Shown here piece by piece: positions 44,193-53,159 of a DNA stretch of 64,000 nt; the stretch's first letter is position 1; every line of letters begins with the position of its first letter. The notes beneath the pieces were generated by a model. It did not search any database. It had not been told where the DNA came from and worked only from the letters and a program-made list of their open reading frames with translations. Location of the stretch: the NCBI RefSeq assembly GCF_015182315.1, contig NZ_PRDL01000001.1, positions 2,542,001 through 2,606,000 on the forward strand, given 5' to 3'. The stretch comes from Cellvibrio polysaccharolyticus (GTDB lineage: Bacteria; Pseudomonadota; Gammaproteobacteria; Pseudomonadales; Cellvibrionaceae). The position numbers and the translations under genes were made by a program.

Positions 44193-44653
44193 TCTTTACC
44201 CGGTAAACCTTTAGGTTGCAAATTGGGAACAGTGATCCGGCTTTAACACCGAATTTTCATCATGAAACCCTGCATCTTAAAGTCTTAAGGTAAAATGACA
44301 GGAATCCTCAGGAAATACAAAATCCTTCCAGGACAGCCTTCCTTCTTGCTATGGATATTTCAAACCTGTGACAAGGGCGAACGCCGCCAATGGAGAAGCA
44401 AGTCATATTCCGGGCTATAACCCTCCGCTCGCCACACCGGTAACTGGCAAACACTCACCACCCGATACGCCCCGCTACTATCGCCCTCAGACCAATCAGC
44501 TCGGCAATCTCTGCGGTGCAGTTGTTGTTGGCTGTTTACCTGATATTAGTCGTGGCGCGTATTATTGCAAGTAATTTTGCGCGGCAAGCAGTATATATTT
44601 AACCGTGAAATAGCCGCACAAAATTTGCAGGTTCTGCCGCCTGTCGAAAAAAT
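44193..44653. other. Gene-free region between diguanylate cyclase and GH28 genes
   Basis: About 460 bases after the GH28 stop and before the cyclase start (both minus strand). It should hold the cyclase promoter. An interrupted CTTAAAGTCTTAAGG repeat lies near 44277-44291. A 68-codon plus-strand frame (44368-44574, GTG start) has no ribosome-binding site or recognisable motif and is not called. Confidence 0.35.
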
Positions 44654-46048
44654 TTACTGGTGGATAAACCCTTCAACATTTTGTACATCTACCGGCTTAC
44701 CATGAATTTTCTCAACGGTAATATTGGACAGGCGGACATGGGTAACCGGTTGCTCGGCAGAGGCTTTGATTTCACAAATAAATTTTGCCTCTTTAACGGT
44801 TACGTTACTCACTTGAATATTGGCGATAGTGGTCAGTGCTTTGTCCAAAGTCGGGGTGAGTGTACGCCATTGATAAAGCACATCGGTATCAATACAAAGC
44901 ACACCACCTTCAACATTGGCGGCTTCTATATTGGAGACGTAAATATTTTTTACATAACCGCCGCGCCGTTCGTTGGTCTTGATAAATAAGATATTGGTGA
45001 GCAGCGCCACGTTGGCCTGCCTGGAGATAGGTTCAATTTTGCAATTATCGACAAAAATATTTTCGATACCGCCCGACAACTCACTCCCTACTGCCAACAG
45101 CTGATGGCCATTTCTCACCAGGCAATTTCGAATAACGCCGTTTCTGGTGGGCATAGCCAACCGCCAGGCTTCATGATCACGACCGGATTTTACCGATACC
45201 GCATCATCGCCCTGGTCGAAAATGCAATTTTCAACCAGGAAGTTTTGACACATCTCCGGGTCAACCCCGTCATTATTGTGGCCGTGCGCGCGAATACTCA
45301 CCCCGCGAATAACAACATCGGTACACATGTAAGGGTGAATCACCCAGAAAGGACTGTTTTCAATACTGACATTTTCCACCAGTATGCGCTGGCAGCGGTT
45401 GAACTGAATAAACTGCGGACGCAGGTTCGCCTCGCCCCGCGTCATGTCCCGTTCGGCCACCGGTACATTGCGGTGCGCCATATAATAAAGCGCCACCAAA
45501 GCCTCCATATGCGCTGCGGGGCGCGCATACCATTCGCGCCAGATATCGAGTTTGGCCGTCAGTTTGCCCGAGCCGGTAATCGCTACGTTGCGGCATTGGT
45601 AGGCGTAAACCAGCGGTGAATAGTTGTAGCACTCAATACCTTCCCAGCTGGAATGCACCGCGGGCAAATAGTCCTGCGGGTTTTCCGAAAACACCAGCTC
45701 GGCGCCCTCCTCCAGATGAAGATTAACGTTGCTCTTTAAATGAATTCGCGCCGTTGGCCATTGGCCGGGCGGGATAACAACCCTGCCCTTGCCCGCTTTG
45801 GCCGCCATATTGATGGCCGCTGCAATAGCGCGTGAGGTTTTTTCCTGATTTTGCGGGTCTGCACCCAGGTCGGTAATAACAAACACCGGCGCGTCTGAAA
45901 AATCACACTCCTTGATGTCCGGCATGGGAAAAGGCGCTTCAACCTGCAAGGTTTTTTCCTTTTCGGGAGCCTCGGAGGTTGCGCAGGCATTTAACAAGGG
46001 CAGACAAGCTGCACTTTTAAGCAAAGTTCGACGTGATACCGGATTCAT
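44654..46048 (-). CDS. GH28 polygalacturonase-like enzyme, predicted Tat lipoprotein
   Basis: Right-handed beta-helix pectin hydrolase, 464 residues. The N-terminus has a twin-arginine motif (SRRTLLK, residues 5-11) followed by a lipobox-like LLNAC with Cys22, suggesting folded export and lipid attachment. Catalytic aspartates are in NNDGVDPE and DQGDDAVSVKSG; GHQLLAVGSE replaces the usual GHG stretch, and the substrate Lys is in FIKTNERRGG, the RGG-type seen in exo-acting members. The usual Arg two before that Lys is Phe. Exo-activity on oligogalacturonides at the cell surface or periplasm is inferred. It is monocistronic and divergent from the lipoprotein gene. Confidence 0.92.
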   Translation of the reverse strand: MNPVSRRTLLKSAACLPLLNACATSEAPEKEKTLQVEAPFPMPDIKECDFSDAPVFVITDLGADPQNQEKTSRAIAAAINMAAKAGKGRVVIPPGQWPTARIHLKSNVNLHLEEGAELVFSENPQDYLPAVHSSWEGIECYNYSPLVYAYQCRNVAITGSGKLTAKLDIWREWYARPAAHMEALVALYYMAHRNVPVAERDMTRGEANLRPQFIQFNRCQRILVENVSIENSPFWVIHPYMCTDVVIRGVSIRAHGHNNDGVDPEMCQNFLVENCIFDQGDDAVSVKSGRDHEAWRLAMPTRNGVIRNCLVRNGHQLLAVGSELSGGIENIFVDNCKIEPISRQANVALLTNILFIKTNERRGGYVKNIYVSNIEAANVEGGVLCIDTDVLYQWRTLTPTLDKALTTIANIQVSNVTVKEAKFICEIKASAEQPVTHVRLSNITVEKIHGKPVDVQNVEGFIHQ

Positions 46049-46563
46049 GGCATATATTCCGGGTAGGTAACCCTGATAGAGGAAGGTATAAATCGGTTTG
46101 CAACTCGACCGTGAGCCTCGTTTCGAAAACCCGATTATTGCTGTTATAAATTTTCAACCAATTGATAGTTATAGCTTTTTTATTCTTTAACGCTTTCGCC
46201 CGTGTTTTTTCACCAGGTAATGTATCTGCGCAAATGCCCCGCGACGCCGGACGCCGCTCGCAAAGTGGTCATTTTGGGACTTTTCCGACCACATTCGATC
46301 ATAAATTATAGCCCGCCGGGAGAAAACAACTATTTTCAGCCTTGGCACAGCGGCCCAAGCGGAAGTTGATTTGACGTTCAGAATCAATTCCCCCGGCCAC
46401 CTTTTGCTGTATATAATGCGCGCCGAATCCGCTCGGATTTCCAACGGCACCATCCCGCATTATTGATTGGTTTATCCTGGTTATAACAGACACCTGAATA
46501 TTCAGGGGCATTACTGCGTCCGCCAGGACCGTTCCCCTTTATACGTTTTTTCAGGACTGTTTT
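46049..46563. other. Divergent GH28-lipoprotein control region
   Basis: About 515 bases. A perfect TATAAT at 46412-46417 faces the lipoprotein gene but has no -35 at normal spacing. The small palindrome AATCCGCTCGGATT (about 46426-46439) follows it directly and a second perfect palindrome lies at 46493-46506. No gene is visible. Confidence 0.45.
46493..46506. promoter_or_regulatory. Perfect 14-bp palindrome, possible operator
   Basis: CCTGAATATTCAGG is a perfect palindrome 57 bases before the lipoprotein start codon, downstream of the TATAAT at 46412. It looks like a dimeric repressor site, but no binding protein can be named. Confidence 0.35.
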
Positions 46564-47529
46564 ATGCGTGCAGCTGTTCGCTGTGTTTCACCCAAAAGAT
46601 TTACCCGTGCCGCCATCATTCTGGTGATAACCCTGATGCTGTCAGCCTGTGCCGCGTCGGTACTGGTAGGCAATGCGCAGAGCCGCTTGTTGTGGTCATT
46701 TCTGCAGCCGCTGGTCGGTTTCAACCCGCATGAGATGAACCTGCTCGAAAGCCCGCTGATCAAACCGCGTATGCAAGCGCTGCTGGGGTCGCGTTATGAC
46801 TCCACGGTGAAGATGCTGCGCACTGCCAATCAGCTGCAACAGGAAGGCGCCCTGTTCTTTCTGGTGTCCCGTTACGCCCCCGACAGCGTCAAAAACATTA
46901 CCGACAAAGCCGGTTTTGTGTGGAATGCCGATACCAACCAAATGGCGGTGCTGCTGATTGAAAACGGGCTGCCGCGGGTGTTTAGCGAGTCCACCAACAA
47001 CACCATCGAAAAAGCGGTGCCTCAGTGGCCGCGGGAATTAAAAACCGCCTTAACCGATGCCGATGCCTGGCAAAAATCCTTGAAAGAACGTGCAGAAGAA
47101 AAAACCACCAAAGTGGTTGCCGAAAAACTCGGGCTGGAAGGTTTGGAGCAACCGTTGAAAGAGGTATTAAAAGGAAAGTCGGCCGAAGATGCCTTAAAAG
47201 ACACGATTGAAGATAGCAGCGGCGACTTGATAAGGCAGCCGGTGATTGTCGCGCCTGATATTTCCGTACCGGACAGGGTCGCACCCGCAGTAACGACGCC
47301 CAAGGCAGCTCCCGCGACTCTGCCAGCAAAAATGCTGGAGCCAGAGGCGCCCGCCCTGGTAACACCACCCAAAGCGCCGAAAAAAACGAGTAGCAAAAAA
47401 ACCGTCAAAGGCGCGGCTGCGCGGTTTTCACAAGAGCGGGAAGATGACTTTTTAAAATCACTGGAGCGGGAAGAAGCAGAATTGTTGCAGATCAATACCC
47501 CGGCGCCAAACGGACAAACAGCAGAATAA
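46564..47529 (+). CDS. Lipoprotein of unknown function
   Basis: I do not recognise the family. The 321-residue protein has a basic N-terminus, a hydrophobic segment and lipobox LSAC with Cys29, so it should be lipid-anchored. Residues about 45-175 are helical and folded in appearance (ESPLIKPRMQALLGSRYDST; ALFFLVSRYAPDSVKNITDK). Residues about 235-290 are Pro/Ala/Lys-rich and probably disordered (PKAAPATLPAKMLEPEAPAL), and the end is charged (SLEREEAELLQ). CAGGA lies 8 bases before the ATG. It is monocistronic, with an elaborate terminator. A role at the envelope, perhaps bridging to peptidoglycan, is a guess. Confidence 0.8.
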   Translation: MRAAVRCVSPKRFTRAAIILVITLMLSACAASVLVGNAQSRLLWSFLQPLVGFNPHEMNLLESPLIKPRMQALLGSRYDSTVKMLRTANQLQQEGALFFLVSRYAPDSVKNITDKAGFVWNADTNQMAVLLIENGLPRVFSESTNNTIEKAVPQWPRELKTALTDADAWQKSLKERAEEKTTKVVAEKLGLEGLEQPLKEVLKGKSAEDALKDTIEDSSGDLIRQPVIVAPDISVPDRVAPAVTTPKAAPATLPAKMLEPEAPALVTPPKAPKKTSSKKTVKGAAARFSQEREDDFLKSLEREEAELLQINTPAPNGQTAE

Positions 47530-47560
47530 ATTTTTAACGCACAAAAAACTGCACCCAAAA

Positions 47561-47625
47561 AAAGGGGCTACCTCTTTTGACATAAATACGCATATCTATG
47601 TCAAAAGCCGATAGCCCCGTTTTTA
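47561..47625 (+). terminator. Two-tier terminator after the lipoprotein gene
   Basis: An outer 7-bp stem (GGGGCTA with TAGCCCC, 47564-47570 and 47612-47618) and an inner 11-bp stem (CTTTTGACATA with TATGTCAAAAG, 47574-47584 and 47597-47607) are followed by a T-run. The inner arms are far longer than termination needs. Confidence 0.8.
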
Positions 47626-47727
47626 CTGCTTTACGAATTTCCTTTTCCTTTGGCTTATTCCTTCAAACCACAGGATGTTGTCCGTTTCCCTGACAACGCT
47701 CCCTCCTTGCTTGCGCCAGGCGATAGA

Positions 47728-48243
47728 TTATCGCTTGGCGTCGAGATCCGGATTGTCACTGCGGCGCAGGAACTCAAGCGTTACTGCTGGCAGGTTTTCC
47801 TGCAGCCAGGCCGCCATTTCTTCTTCCTGCGCTTTGATTTGACGGAACACGGTAGCACCTTCGAGATCGCCCACATATTCAGCGGCAGAAATAAGCGCAG
47901 AATAGGAAGCAACTTCCATATGTTCAAATACATAGCCAGCCATGCCGCCTTTAACCACTTCATCACTGGCAAACAAACCACCAATACCTTGTCCAAAGGC
48001 GCTGATTTTTGCAGCGGCATCTTTCAACACAGAATTGGATTCATCCAGTCTTTCAAGCACAGCGCGAACCAGTCGTTGCTGGTTCTGTGTTTCAGCAATG
48101 TGCTGCACGATACGCTGTTGAAGCAAAGGGTAGTGCTCCAGGCGATCCGCCATTTTTTTAAGCATGGTTTCGGCCTGCTCTTCCATGGCATGAGCGTCTC
48201 TAACCCAATCAACATAATGTTTAAATGATTCTCTATCGGTCAT
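47728..48243 (-). CDS. yciE: YciE-like DUF892 ferritin-like protein
   Basis: Four-helix ferritin-like protein, 171 residues from the ATG at 48243 (AGGAG at good spacing). It matches E. coli YciE closely in WVRDAHAMEEQAETMLKKMA, ISAFGQGIGGLFASDEVVKG and GYVFEHMEVASYSALISAA. Glu and His residues in EHMEVASYS and QEEEMAAW could bind metal. In E. coli yciGFE is RpoS-dependent and osmotically induced. It lies 44 bases downstream of yciF; yciG is not present in the immediate neighbourhood. Confidence 0.93.
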   Translation of the reverse strand: MTDRESFKHYVDWVRDAHAMEEQAETMLKKMADRLEHYPLLQQRIVQHIAETQNQQRLVRAVLERLDESNSVLKDAAAKISAFGQGIGGLFASDEVVKGGMAGYVFEHMEVASYSALISAAEYVGDLEGATVFRQIKAQEEEMAAWLQENLPAVTLEFLRRSDNPDLDAKR

Positions 48244-48287
48244 CGGTAATTCTCCTGAATACATGGAATTTGTCTATTTTTTACTTT

Positions 48288-48758
48288 TTATTCGCCGGCA
48301 ATTTGTGTCAGCTTTTCGTCGGTGCTTTTTTCTTCTTCCAGGGTTTCATGCAGCAGTTTTGCCGCTTCGGTGTAACCCAACTTTTTCGCCAGCGCTGTCA
48401 GCGTGCCATAGGCAGCGATTTCATAATGCTCAACTTTTTGTGCGCCGCCGATCAGGCCGGCATCAAGCACTTCGCCTTTTTCTACCGAGTCAATCAGCTC
48501 TTTGGCTTCTTCGACCAAACCTTCCATCGCGTGGCACTTCATGCGCTTGAGGCGCAGACCTTCGATAGATTCAACAACTTGGTCCAGCCGTTCAATTTGT
48601 CCCTGGGTTTCTTCCAGATGCAATTTGAACGCTTCAATCAAATTCGGATTGGTTGCCGCACGAGCCATTTTTGGCAAAGCTTTGGTCAATTGTTTCTCTG
48701 CGTTGTAAACATCAGACAAGTCATGAACAAACAATTCTTCAAGTGATGTAATAGACAT
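48288..48758 (-). CDS. yciF: YciF-like DUF892 ferritin-like protein
   Basis: Ferritin-like four-helix protein, 156 residues, very close to E. coli YciF: LSDVYNAEKQLTKALPKMAR, LEETQGQIERLDQVVESIEG, RMKCHAMEGLVEEAKELID and AQKVEHYEIAAYGTLTALA. The conserved Glu/His set (ETQGQ, EHYE, ETLEEE) suggests a di-metal site. It is the first gene of yciF-yciE and adjoins the trehalose operon, supporting a stress-protection role, though its chemistry is unknown. Confidence 0.94.
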   Translation of the reverse strand: MSITSLEELFVHDLSDVYNAEKQLTKALPKMARAATNPNLIEAFKLHLEETQGQIERLDQVVESIEGLRLKRMKCHAMEGLVEEAKELIDSVEKGEVLDAGLIGGAQKVEHYEIAAYGTLTALAKKLGYTEAAKLLHETLEEEKSTDEKLTQIAGE

Positions 48759-48933
48759 TCAAACCTCCGGCCATGAATTAAGTAACTGAATTCAAAGAAT
48801 AGGCTTAACCTGTAGATTTTCCATCACAGTAGCTTGCGCTACTGCACAGAATAAGATGGATTAAGGAATTGAAAATAAGAAGTGTGACGGGGCGAGGATT
48901 ATTGCAAAGAGTTAGACGCCGTGGCGTCGATCG

Positions 48934-50346
48934 TCAGGGGACGATCGACACGACAGACGGCTTATTGTTTTGATCCAGTGATTTCAGCTCACGAACAAAG
49001 TTGTCTCGCCAGGCGACCACATCATCGGTTACCACGCCATGCATCAGCGCTTCGTAACGCGCGATACGCTCACGAAGCGGCATTGCCAAGGCTTCACGAA
49101 TGGCTTCTGCTACCGTTTCGCGATCAAACGGATTCACGATCAATGCATCTTTCATTTGCGCAGCAGCACCGGCAAACTCGGACAGAATTAATACGCCCGG
49201 GTCTTCCGGATCCTGGGCGGCAATGTATTCCTTGGCCACCAGATTCATACCGTCGCGCAAAGGCGTTACCAGGCCTACGTGGGCGGCGCGATAGATACCC
49301 GCCAATTCATCGCGCCGGTAGCTGCGGTTAACGTAGCGCAATGGCACCCAGTCCACCGTGGCATGTTCGCCATTGATATGGCCCGACATGCTGTCGAGCT
49401 TTTCGCGAATACTTTGGTAGGCATTCACTTCACCACGGCTCGGCGTTGCTATCTGCAGAAAAAATACATTGCCCTGGTAATCCGGGTGGTTACGTAAAAA
49501 CTGGTCGTAAGCGACGAAACGCTCTTCCAGCCCTTTGGAGTAATCCAGCCGGTCAACCCCGACAATCAACTTTCGACCGGCGGAGGAATAACGCATCAGT
49601 TCGTAGTACTCACGCGCTTTTTGCGAAGTTGATGCCTCCATAAATTCCCTGGCATCAATACCGATAGGAAAGGCTTTGATAGAGGTGGTTTTGCCGTAAG
49701 CACTGATACGACCATCCGGGAGCATTTTTCCATCTGCCACTTGCAAAATGTACTCAATTAACGAATTGGCATTTTCTTCGTTTTGCAAACCGATCAGGTC
49801 ATAGTCGAATAAAGATTCCACCAACTCCTGATGGCGCGGCAAGGTGGTTAACAGGGCCGGGGCCGGCCAGGGAATATGCAGAAAGAAACCGATGCGGTTC
49901 TTCAACCCTTTTTCACGCAGGCGTTTACCCATCGGGATCATATGGTAATCATGCACCCAGACAATATCGTCGGGTTCGATCAACGGAAACACCGTGTTGG
50001 CAAAGCGCTGGTTTACACGGGAATAACCTTCATCGAAGCTGCGCTCAAAAGCGACCAGGTCAGGACGATGGTGAAACAGGGGCCACAAGGTTTTATTGGC
50101 ATAACCGTTGTAATATTCCTGTAAATCCTGCTGCTCAAGGTTGATCAGCGCCACCGTTACACCGCCAATGCGCTGTATCGCAATTTGATTGGAAAAGCGT
50201 GGGGTGACCTTGCCACTCCAACCGAACCAGAGACCGTTCTCCTGGCGCAAGGCAGCACTTAGTGCCATTGCCAGACCACCCACCGATGCAACTGCAGTAT
50301 CAGCGGGCGGATTTACCCGATTCGAAATTACAATCAAGCGACTCAT
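48934..50346 (-). CDS. otsA: Trehalose-6-phosphate synthase (GT20)
   Basis: Joins UDP-glucose and glucose-6-phosphate to give trehalose-6-phosphate. The 470-residue enzyme starts MSRLIVISNRVNPP and has the glucose-6-phosphate/UDP sites in GGLAMALSAALR, VWVHDYHMIPMGKRLREKG, GVDRLDYSKGLEERF and LRDGMNLVAKEYIAAQ. GGAGA precedes the ATG at 50346, which overlaps the GH15 stop (ATGA). It is the last gene of otsB-GH15-otsA. Confidence 0.96.
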   Translation of the reverse strand: MSRLIVISNRVNPPADTAVASVGGLAMALSAALRQENGLWFGWSGKVTPRFSNQIAIQRIGGVTVALINLEQQDLQEYYNGYANKTLWPLFHHRPDLVAFERSFDEGYSRVNQRFANTVFPLIEPDDIVWVHDYHMIPMGKRLREKGLKNRIGFFLHIPWPAPALLTTLPRHQELVESLFDYDLIGLQNEENANSLIEYILQVADGKMLPDGRISAYGKTTSIKAFPIGIDAREFMEASTSQKAREYYELMRYSSAGRKLIVGVDRLDYSKGLEERFVAYDQFLRNHPDYQGNVFFLQIATPSRGEVNAYQSIREKLDSMSGHINGEHATVDWVPLRYVNRSYRRDELAGIYRAAHVGLVTPLRDGMNLVAKEYIAAQDPEDPGVLILSEFAGAAAQMKDALIVNPFDRETVAEAIREALAMPLRERIARYEALMHGVVTDDVVAWRDNFVRELKSLDQNNKPSVVSIVP

Positions 50347-52232
50347 CGTATCTCCTTCCACGGACGGCTTATTAAAACCGCACAGTTAATAATACCCACC
50401 AGCGAATACGTTTGCGGGAAATTCCCCCATAAGGTTCCATCTTCAAAGGATGTATCTTCTGATAGCAATCCGGATGCTGTTCGCTGATTCAGCATCCCTT
50501 GAAACAAGCCACAGGCCTCATCGTCCCTGCCTGCGTAATGCAGGGCTTCAATCAACCAGAAAGTGCAAAAGTTAAAGGCAGTTTCCGGCTCACCAAAATC
50601 ATCGGGCGCGGCATAACGCAACATATGATGACCGCGCCGCAAGCTGCGCTCTACCGCGTCCAACGTGGCAAGAAAACGCGGGTCTTCCGGGTTGATATAA
50701 CCCAGGTCAATCAATTGCAACAAACTCGCGTCGACTTCGTATTGATCGAACACCGAGCTGTATAAACCGGGCGTTACAGCCATCGCACGGGCGTCAATAG
50801 TTTCGCGTATGGATTCAGCTTTTTGTCGCCAGTAATTTTGTCGGTCTTTCAAATCCAGCTTGCCAGCCGCTTTGCTCAAGCGGTCGCAGGCAGCCCAACA
50901 CATCACCGAGCTGTAGGTGTGAATATCGGCTCGTGAGCGAAATTCCCACAACCCTGCATCCGGTTTATCAAATACCGCGAAAGCTTTCTCGCCAATAACT
51001 TCCAGCGCCTGAAAATCTTTTACCGTACCCGGGCGCAATAACCGGTGGTCAAAAAACGCATGCATGGCTGATAAAATAATTTGCCCGTACACATCGTGCT
51101 GATGTTGTTTGTAGGCCAAATTACCGATTCGCACCGGCTCCATATTGCGATAACCCGCCAGATGGGAGGCTTCGGTTTCGGTCAGCACCGCTTCATAGCC
51201 AATACCATAGACCGGTTGTATCTTGCCGTCCTCCGCCAGGTCGACAATATTGCGCAGATACTTTAAATAGTTTTCCAAAATGTCGACCGCACCTAATCGG
51301 GTCAGTGCCTGCACCACATAATAGGCGTCGCGTATCCAGCAGAAGCGGTAATCCCAATTGCGTCCGGAGTGCGGCGCTTCCGGGATGGACGTGGTCATGG
51401 CTGCAACAATAGCGCCGGTTTCTTCGTAGACACAAAGTTTTAAGCCAATCGCAGCGCGAATAACTTCTGTTTGCCAGTCGAGCGGCAACGCCAGGGTACG
51501 CACCCATTCCTGCCAATAGATCACCGTTTTTTCGAGCATCTCGTAAACGCCGAGGCGAATATCGGTTGAAAAACTTTCATCCGGCCCGAGAAAAAATGCC
51601 ATCTCTTCTTCGAGCCGGAAAGTGCGCTCCTGCAAAATATGAGACACCGCACAATTGGTAGACAGGCGCAACACCGTATCACTGCATACGTAACGAATAT
51701 GGTTGGAACCGAAGGTGGATGGCGCCAGACATTCGCCATAACGGATGGTGGGGCGAATACGAAAGCGCAAACGCACTGAACCTTTGATGGGTTTTACCAC
51801 GCGGCAAAATGAAACCGGGGTATAAAGACGGTCATGGCGTTTGAAGCGCGGGCAAAAATCGATAATTTCTACTTCGGCACCATGCTTGTCCGTAATAATG
51901 GTGTGCAACACCGCGGTGTTACGCTCGTAGAATTGTCGGGTCGATTGCTTGTCCTGAACATCAATCGCCCATAAACCCTGCGACTGTTCTTCATCGGGAA
52001 CCACGCCACTGAGCTGGTTGGAAAATATGGGGTCGCTGTCAAAGCGCGGTGCGCAGGCCCAAACCCAGTTAGCTTCCGCGTCGATTAGCGCATTGACCAT
52101 GCAATTACCGATGGGCGATAACTCCAGACTGTGCTGGGAGAAAGGGGATGATTTTTTCGTTTGAACATCGTGCTTTTGTTCCGAGGGAATTCTTTCCGGC
52201 TCGTACAATTCATCAACGCCATCATTACTCAT
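50343..52232 (-). CDS. GH15 glucoamylase/trehalase-family glycoside hydrolase
   Basis: Cytoplasmic (alpha/alpha)6-barrel hydrolase, 629 residues, no signal peptide. The N-terminal beta-sandwich (about 35-250) precedes the barrel; GRNWDYRFCWIRDAYYVVQAL is the GH15 substrate-site signature, and ASLLQLIDLGYINPEDPRF and FNFCTFWLIEALHYAGRDDEA are typical of the bacterial subgroup found near otsBA. Some GH15 proteins are trehalases, so it may turn over trehalose made by its own operon; glucoamylase activity is the alternative. It overlaps otsB by 8 bases and otsA by 4. Confidence 0.93.
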   Translation of the reverse strand: MSNDGVDELYEPERIPSEQKHDVQTKKSSPFSQHSLELSPIGNCMVNALIDAEANWVWACAPRFDSDPIFSNQLSGVVPDEEQSQGLWAIDVQDKQSTRQFYERNTAVLHTIITDKHGAEVEIIDFCPRFKRHDRLYTPVSFCRVVKPIKGSVRLRFRIRPTIRYGECLAPSTFGSNHIRYVCSDTVLRLSTNCAVSHILQERTFRLEEEMAFFLGPDESFSTDIRLGVYEMLEKTVIYWQEWVRTLALPLDWQTEVIRAAIGLKLCVYEETGAIVAAMTTSIPEAPHSGRNWDYRFCWIRDAYYVVQALTRLGAVDILENYLKYLRNIVDLAEDGKIQPVYGIGYEAVLTETEASHLAGYRNMEPVRIGNLAYKQHQHDVYGQIILSAMHAFFDHRLLRPGTVKDFQALEVIGEKAFAVFDKPDAGLWEFRSRADIHTYSSVMCWAACDRLSKAAGKLDLKDRQNYWRQKAESIRETIDARAMAVTPGLYSSVFDQYEVDASLLQLIDLGYINPEDPRFLATLDAVERSLRRGHHMLRYAAPDDFGEPETAFNFCTFWLIEALHYAGRDDEACGLFQGMLNQRTASGLLSEDTSFEDGTLWGNFPQTYSLVGIINCAVLISRPWKEIR

Positions 52233-52956
52233 TACAACTTTCCTCCAGCCAGGTTAATACGCTTTCCACAGTCGGCAAACGATAACGTGCCACGCTATCG
52301 CCCTCACCGACTTTGACAGTAATGCCACCCAGCGCATTAACCGCCTGAAAAGCCGTTTCATCGGTCAGATCGTCGCCGGCAAATACCGGACGATAACCTT
52401 TGAATGGCGATTCCTGCATAAATGCAGCAACCGCGTCACCTTTATGACGCCCCGGGGTTTTTAATTCGACCACCGCGCGCCCGTGTTGCAACTCCAGTTG
52501 AAAACGAAATGCCAGCGCTTCCAACCGTTGTTTAACAATAATTTCTACCTGCGGAATTTGTCTGAAATGCACTGCAAGGCTGGAGTCCTTATATTCCAGA
52601 ATCAGCTCCGGATATTCCTTGCGTAGCTCATTCAATTCGGCGAAACATTCGGCAAGTCGTGTGTGGGGAGGAATATCATCGCGCTGCCCGGTTGCGGTGC
52701 GACGCTGTAGTCCATGCACACCGGCTAAAGCGATCACGCTGTCCTCTGTTAGAAAATCCAGCACTTCGATAGAGCGACCGGACACAATAGCTAACCGGCC
52801 TTCGAGCTGATGTTGCAATTTTTTTAACAAGTGTGTGCGGCGGGGCTCTGGCAAAACTTCTTCAGGGCGCTCTTCGAGCGCGGCCAGCGTGCCATCAAAA
52901 TCGAGAAATACTGCAAATTGGTCTAACTGTAAAACGTCGGGTTCAGATTTCATCAT
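52225..52956 (-). CDS. otsB: Trehalose-6-phosphate phosphatase
   Basis: HAD-family phosphatase releasing trehalose from trehalose-6-phosphate. The 243-residue protein has motif I DFDGTLA (residues 19-25), motif II IVSGRSIEVLDF, the conserved GVHGLQRR and motif III/IV AGDDLTDETAF. Two consecutive ATGs (52956 and 52953) are possible starts. It is the first gene of the operon and overlaps GH15 by 8 bases. Confidence 0.95.
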   Translation of the reverse strand: MMKSEPDVLQLDQFAVFLDFDGTLAALEERPEEVLPEPRRTHLLKKLQHQLEGRLAIVSGRSIEVLDFLTEDSVIALAGVHGLQRRTATGQRDDIPPHTRLAECFAELNELRKEYPELILEYKDSSLAVHFRQIPQVEIIVKQRLEALAFRFQLELQHGRAVVELKTPGRHKGDAVAAFMQESPFKGYRPVFAGDDLTDETAFQAVNALGGITVKVGEGDSVARYRLPTVESVLTWLEESCNE

Positions 52957-53159
52957 GCCTTCTTAAGCGGCGCACCAATCGTCCTGCGCGCACAATCTCC
53001 TGAGTGAAATTGGAAAGGTATCAAGGAAAAAGTATAGGCACGGAATGACACACTATTGGCAGCGCGTTGAAAAAATGAGAAACAGAACAAAAAGAAAGCA
53101 GAGGAAAGAGCAAAGCGGAGAGGAGACGGGTACAGCAGATGCAATGACGATAACGTGGG

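Noticed and set aside
44368..44574. 68-codon plus-strand frame between the cyclase and GH28 genes
   Set aside because: GTG start without a ribosome-binding site and no recognisable features.
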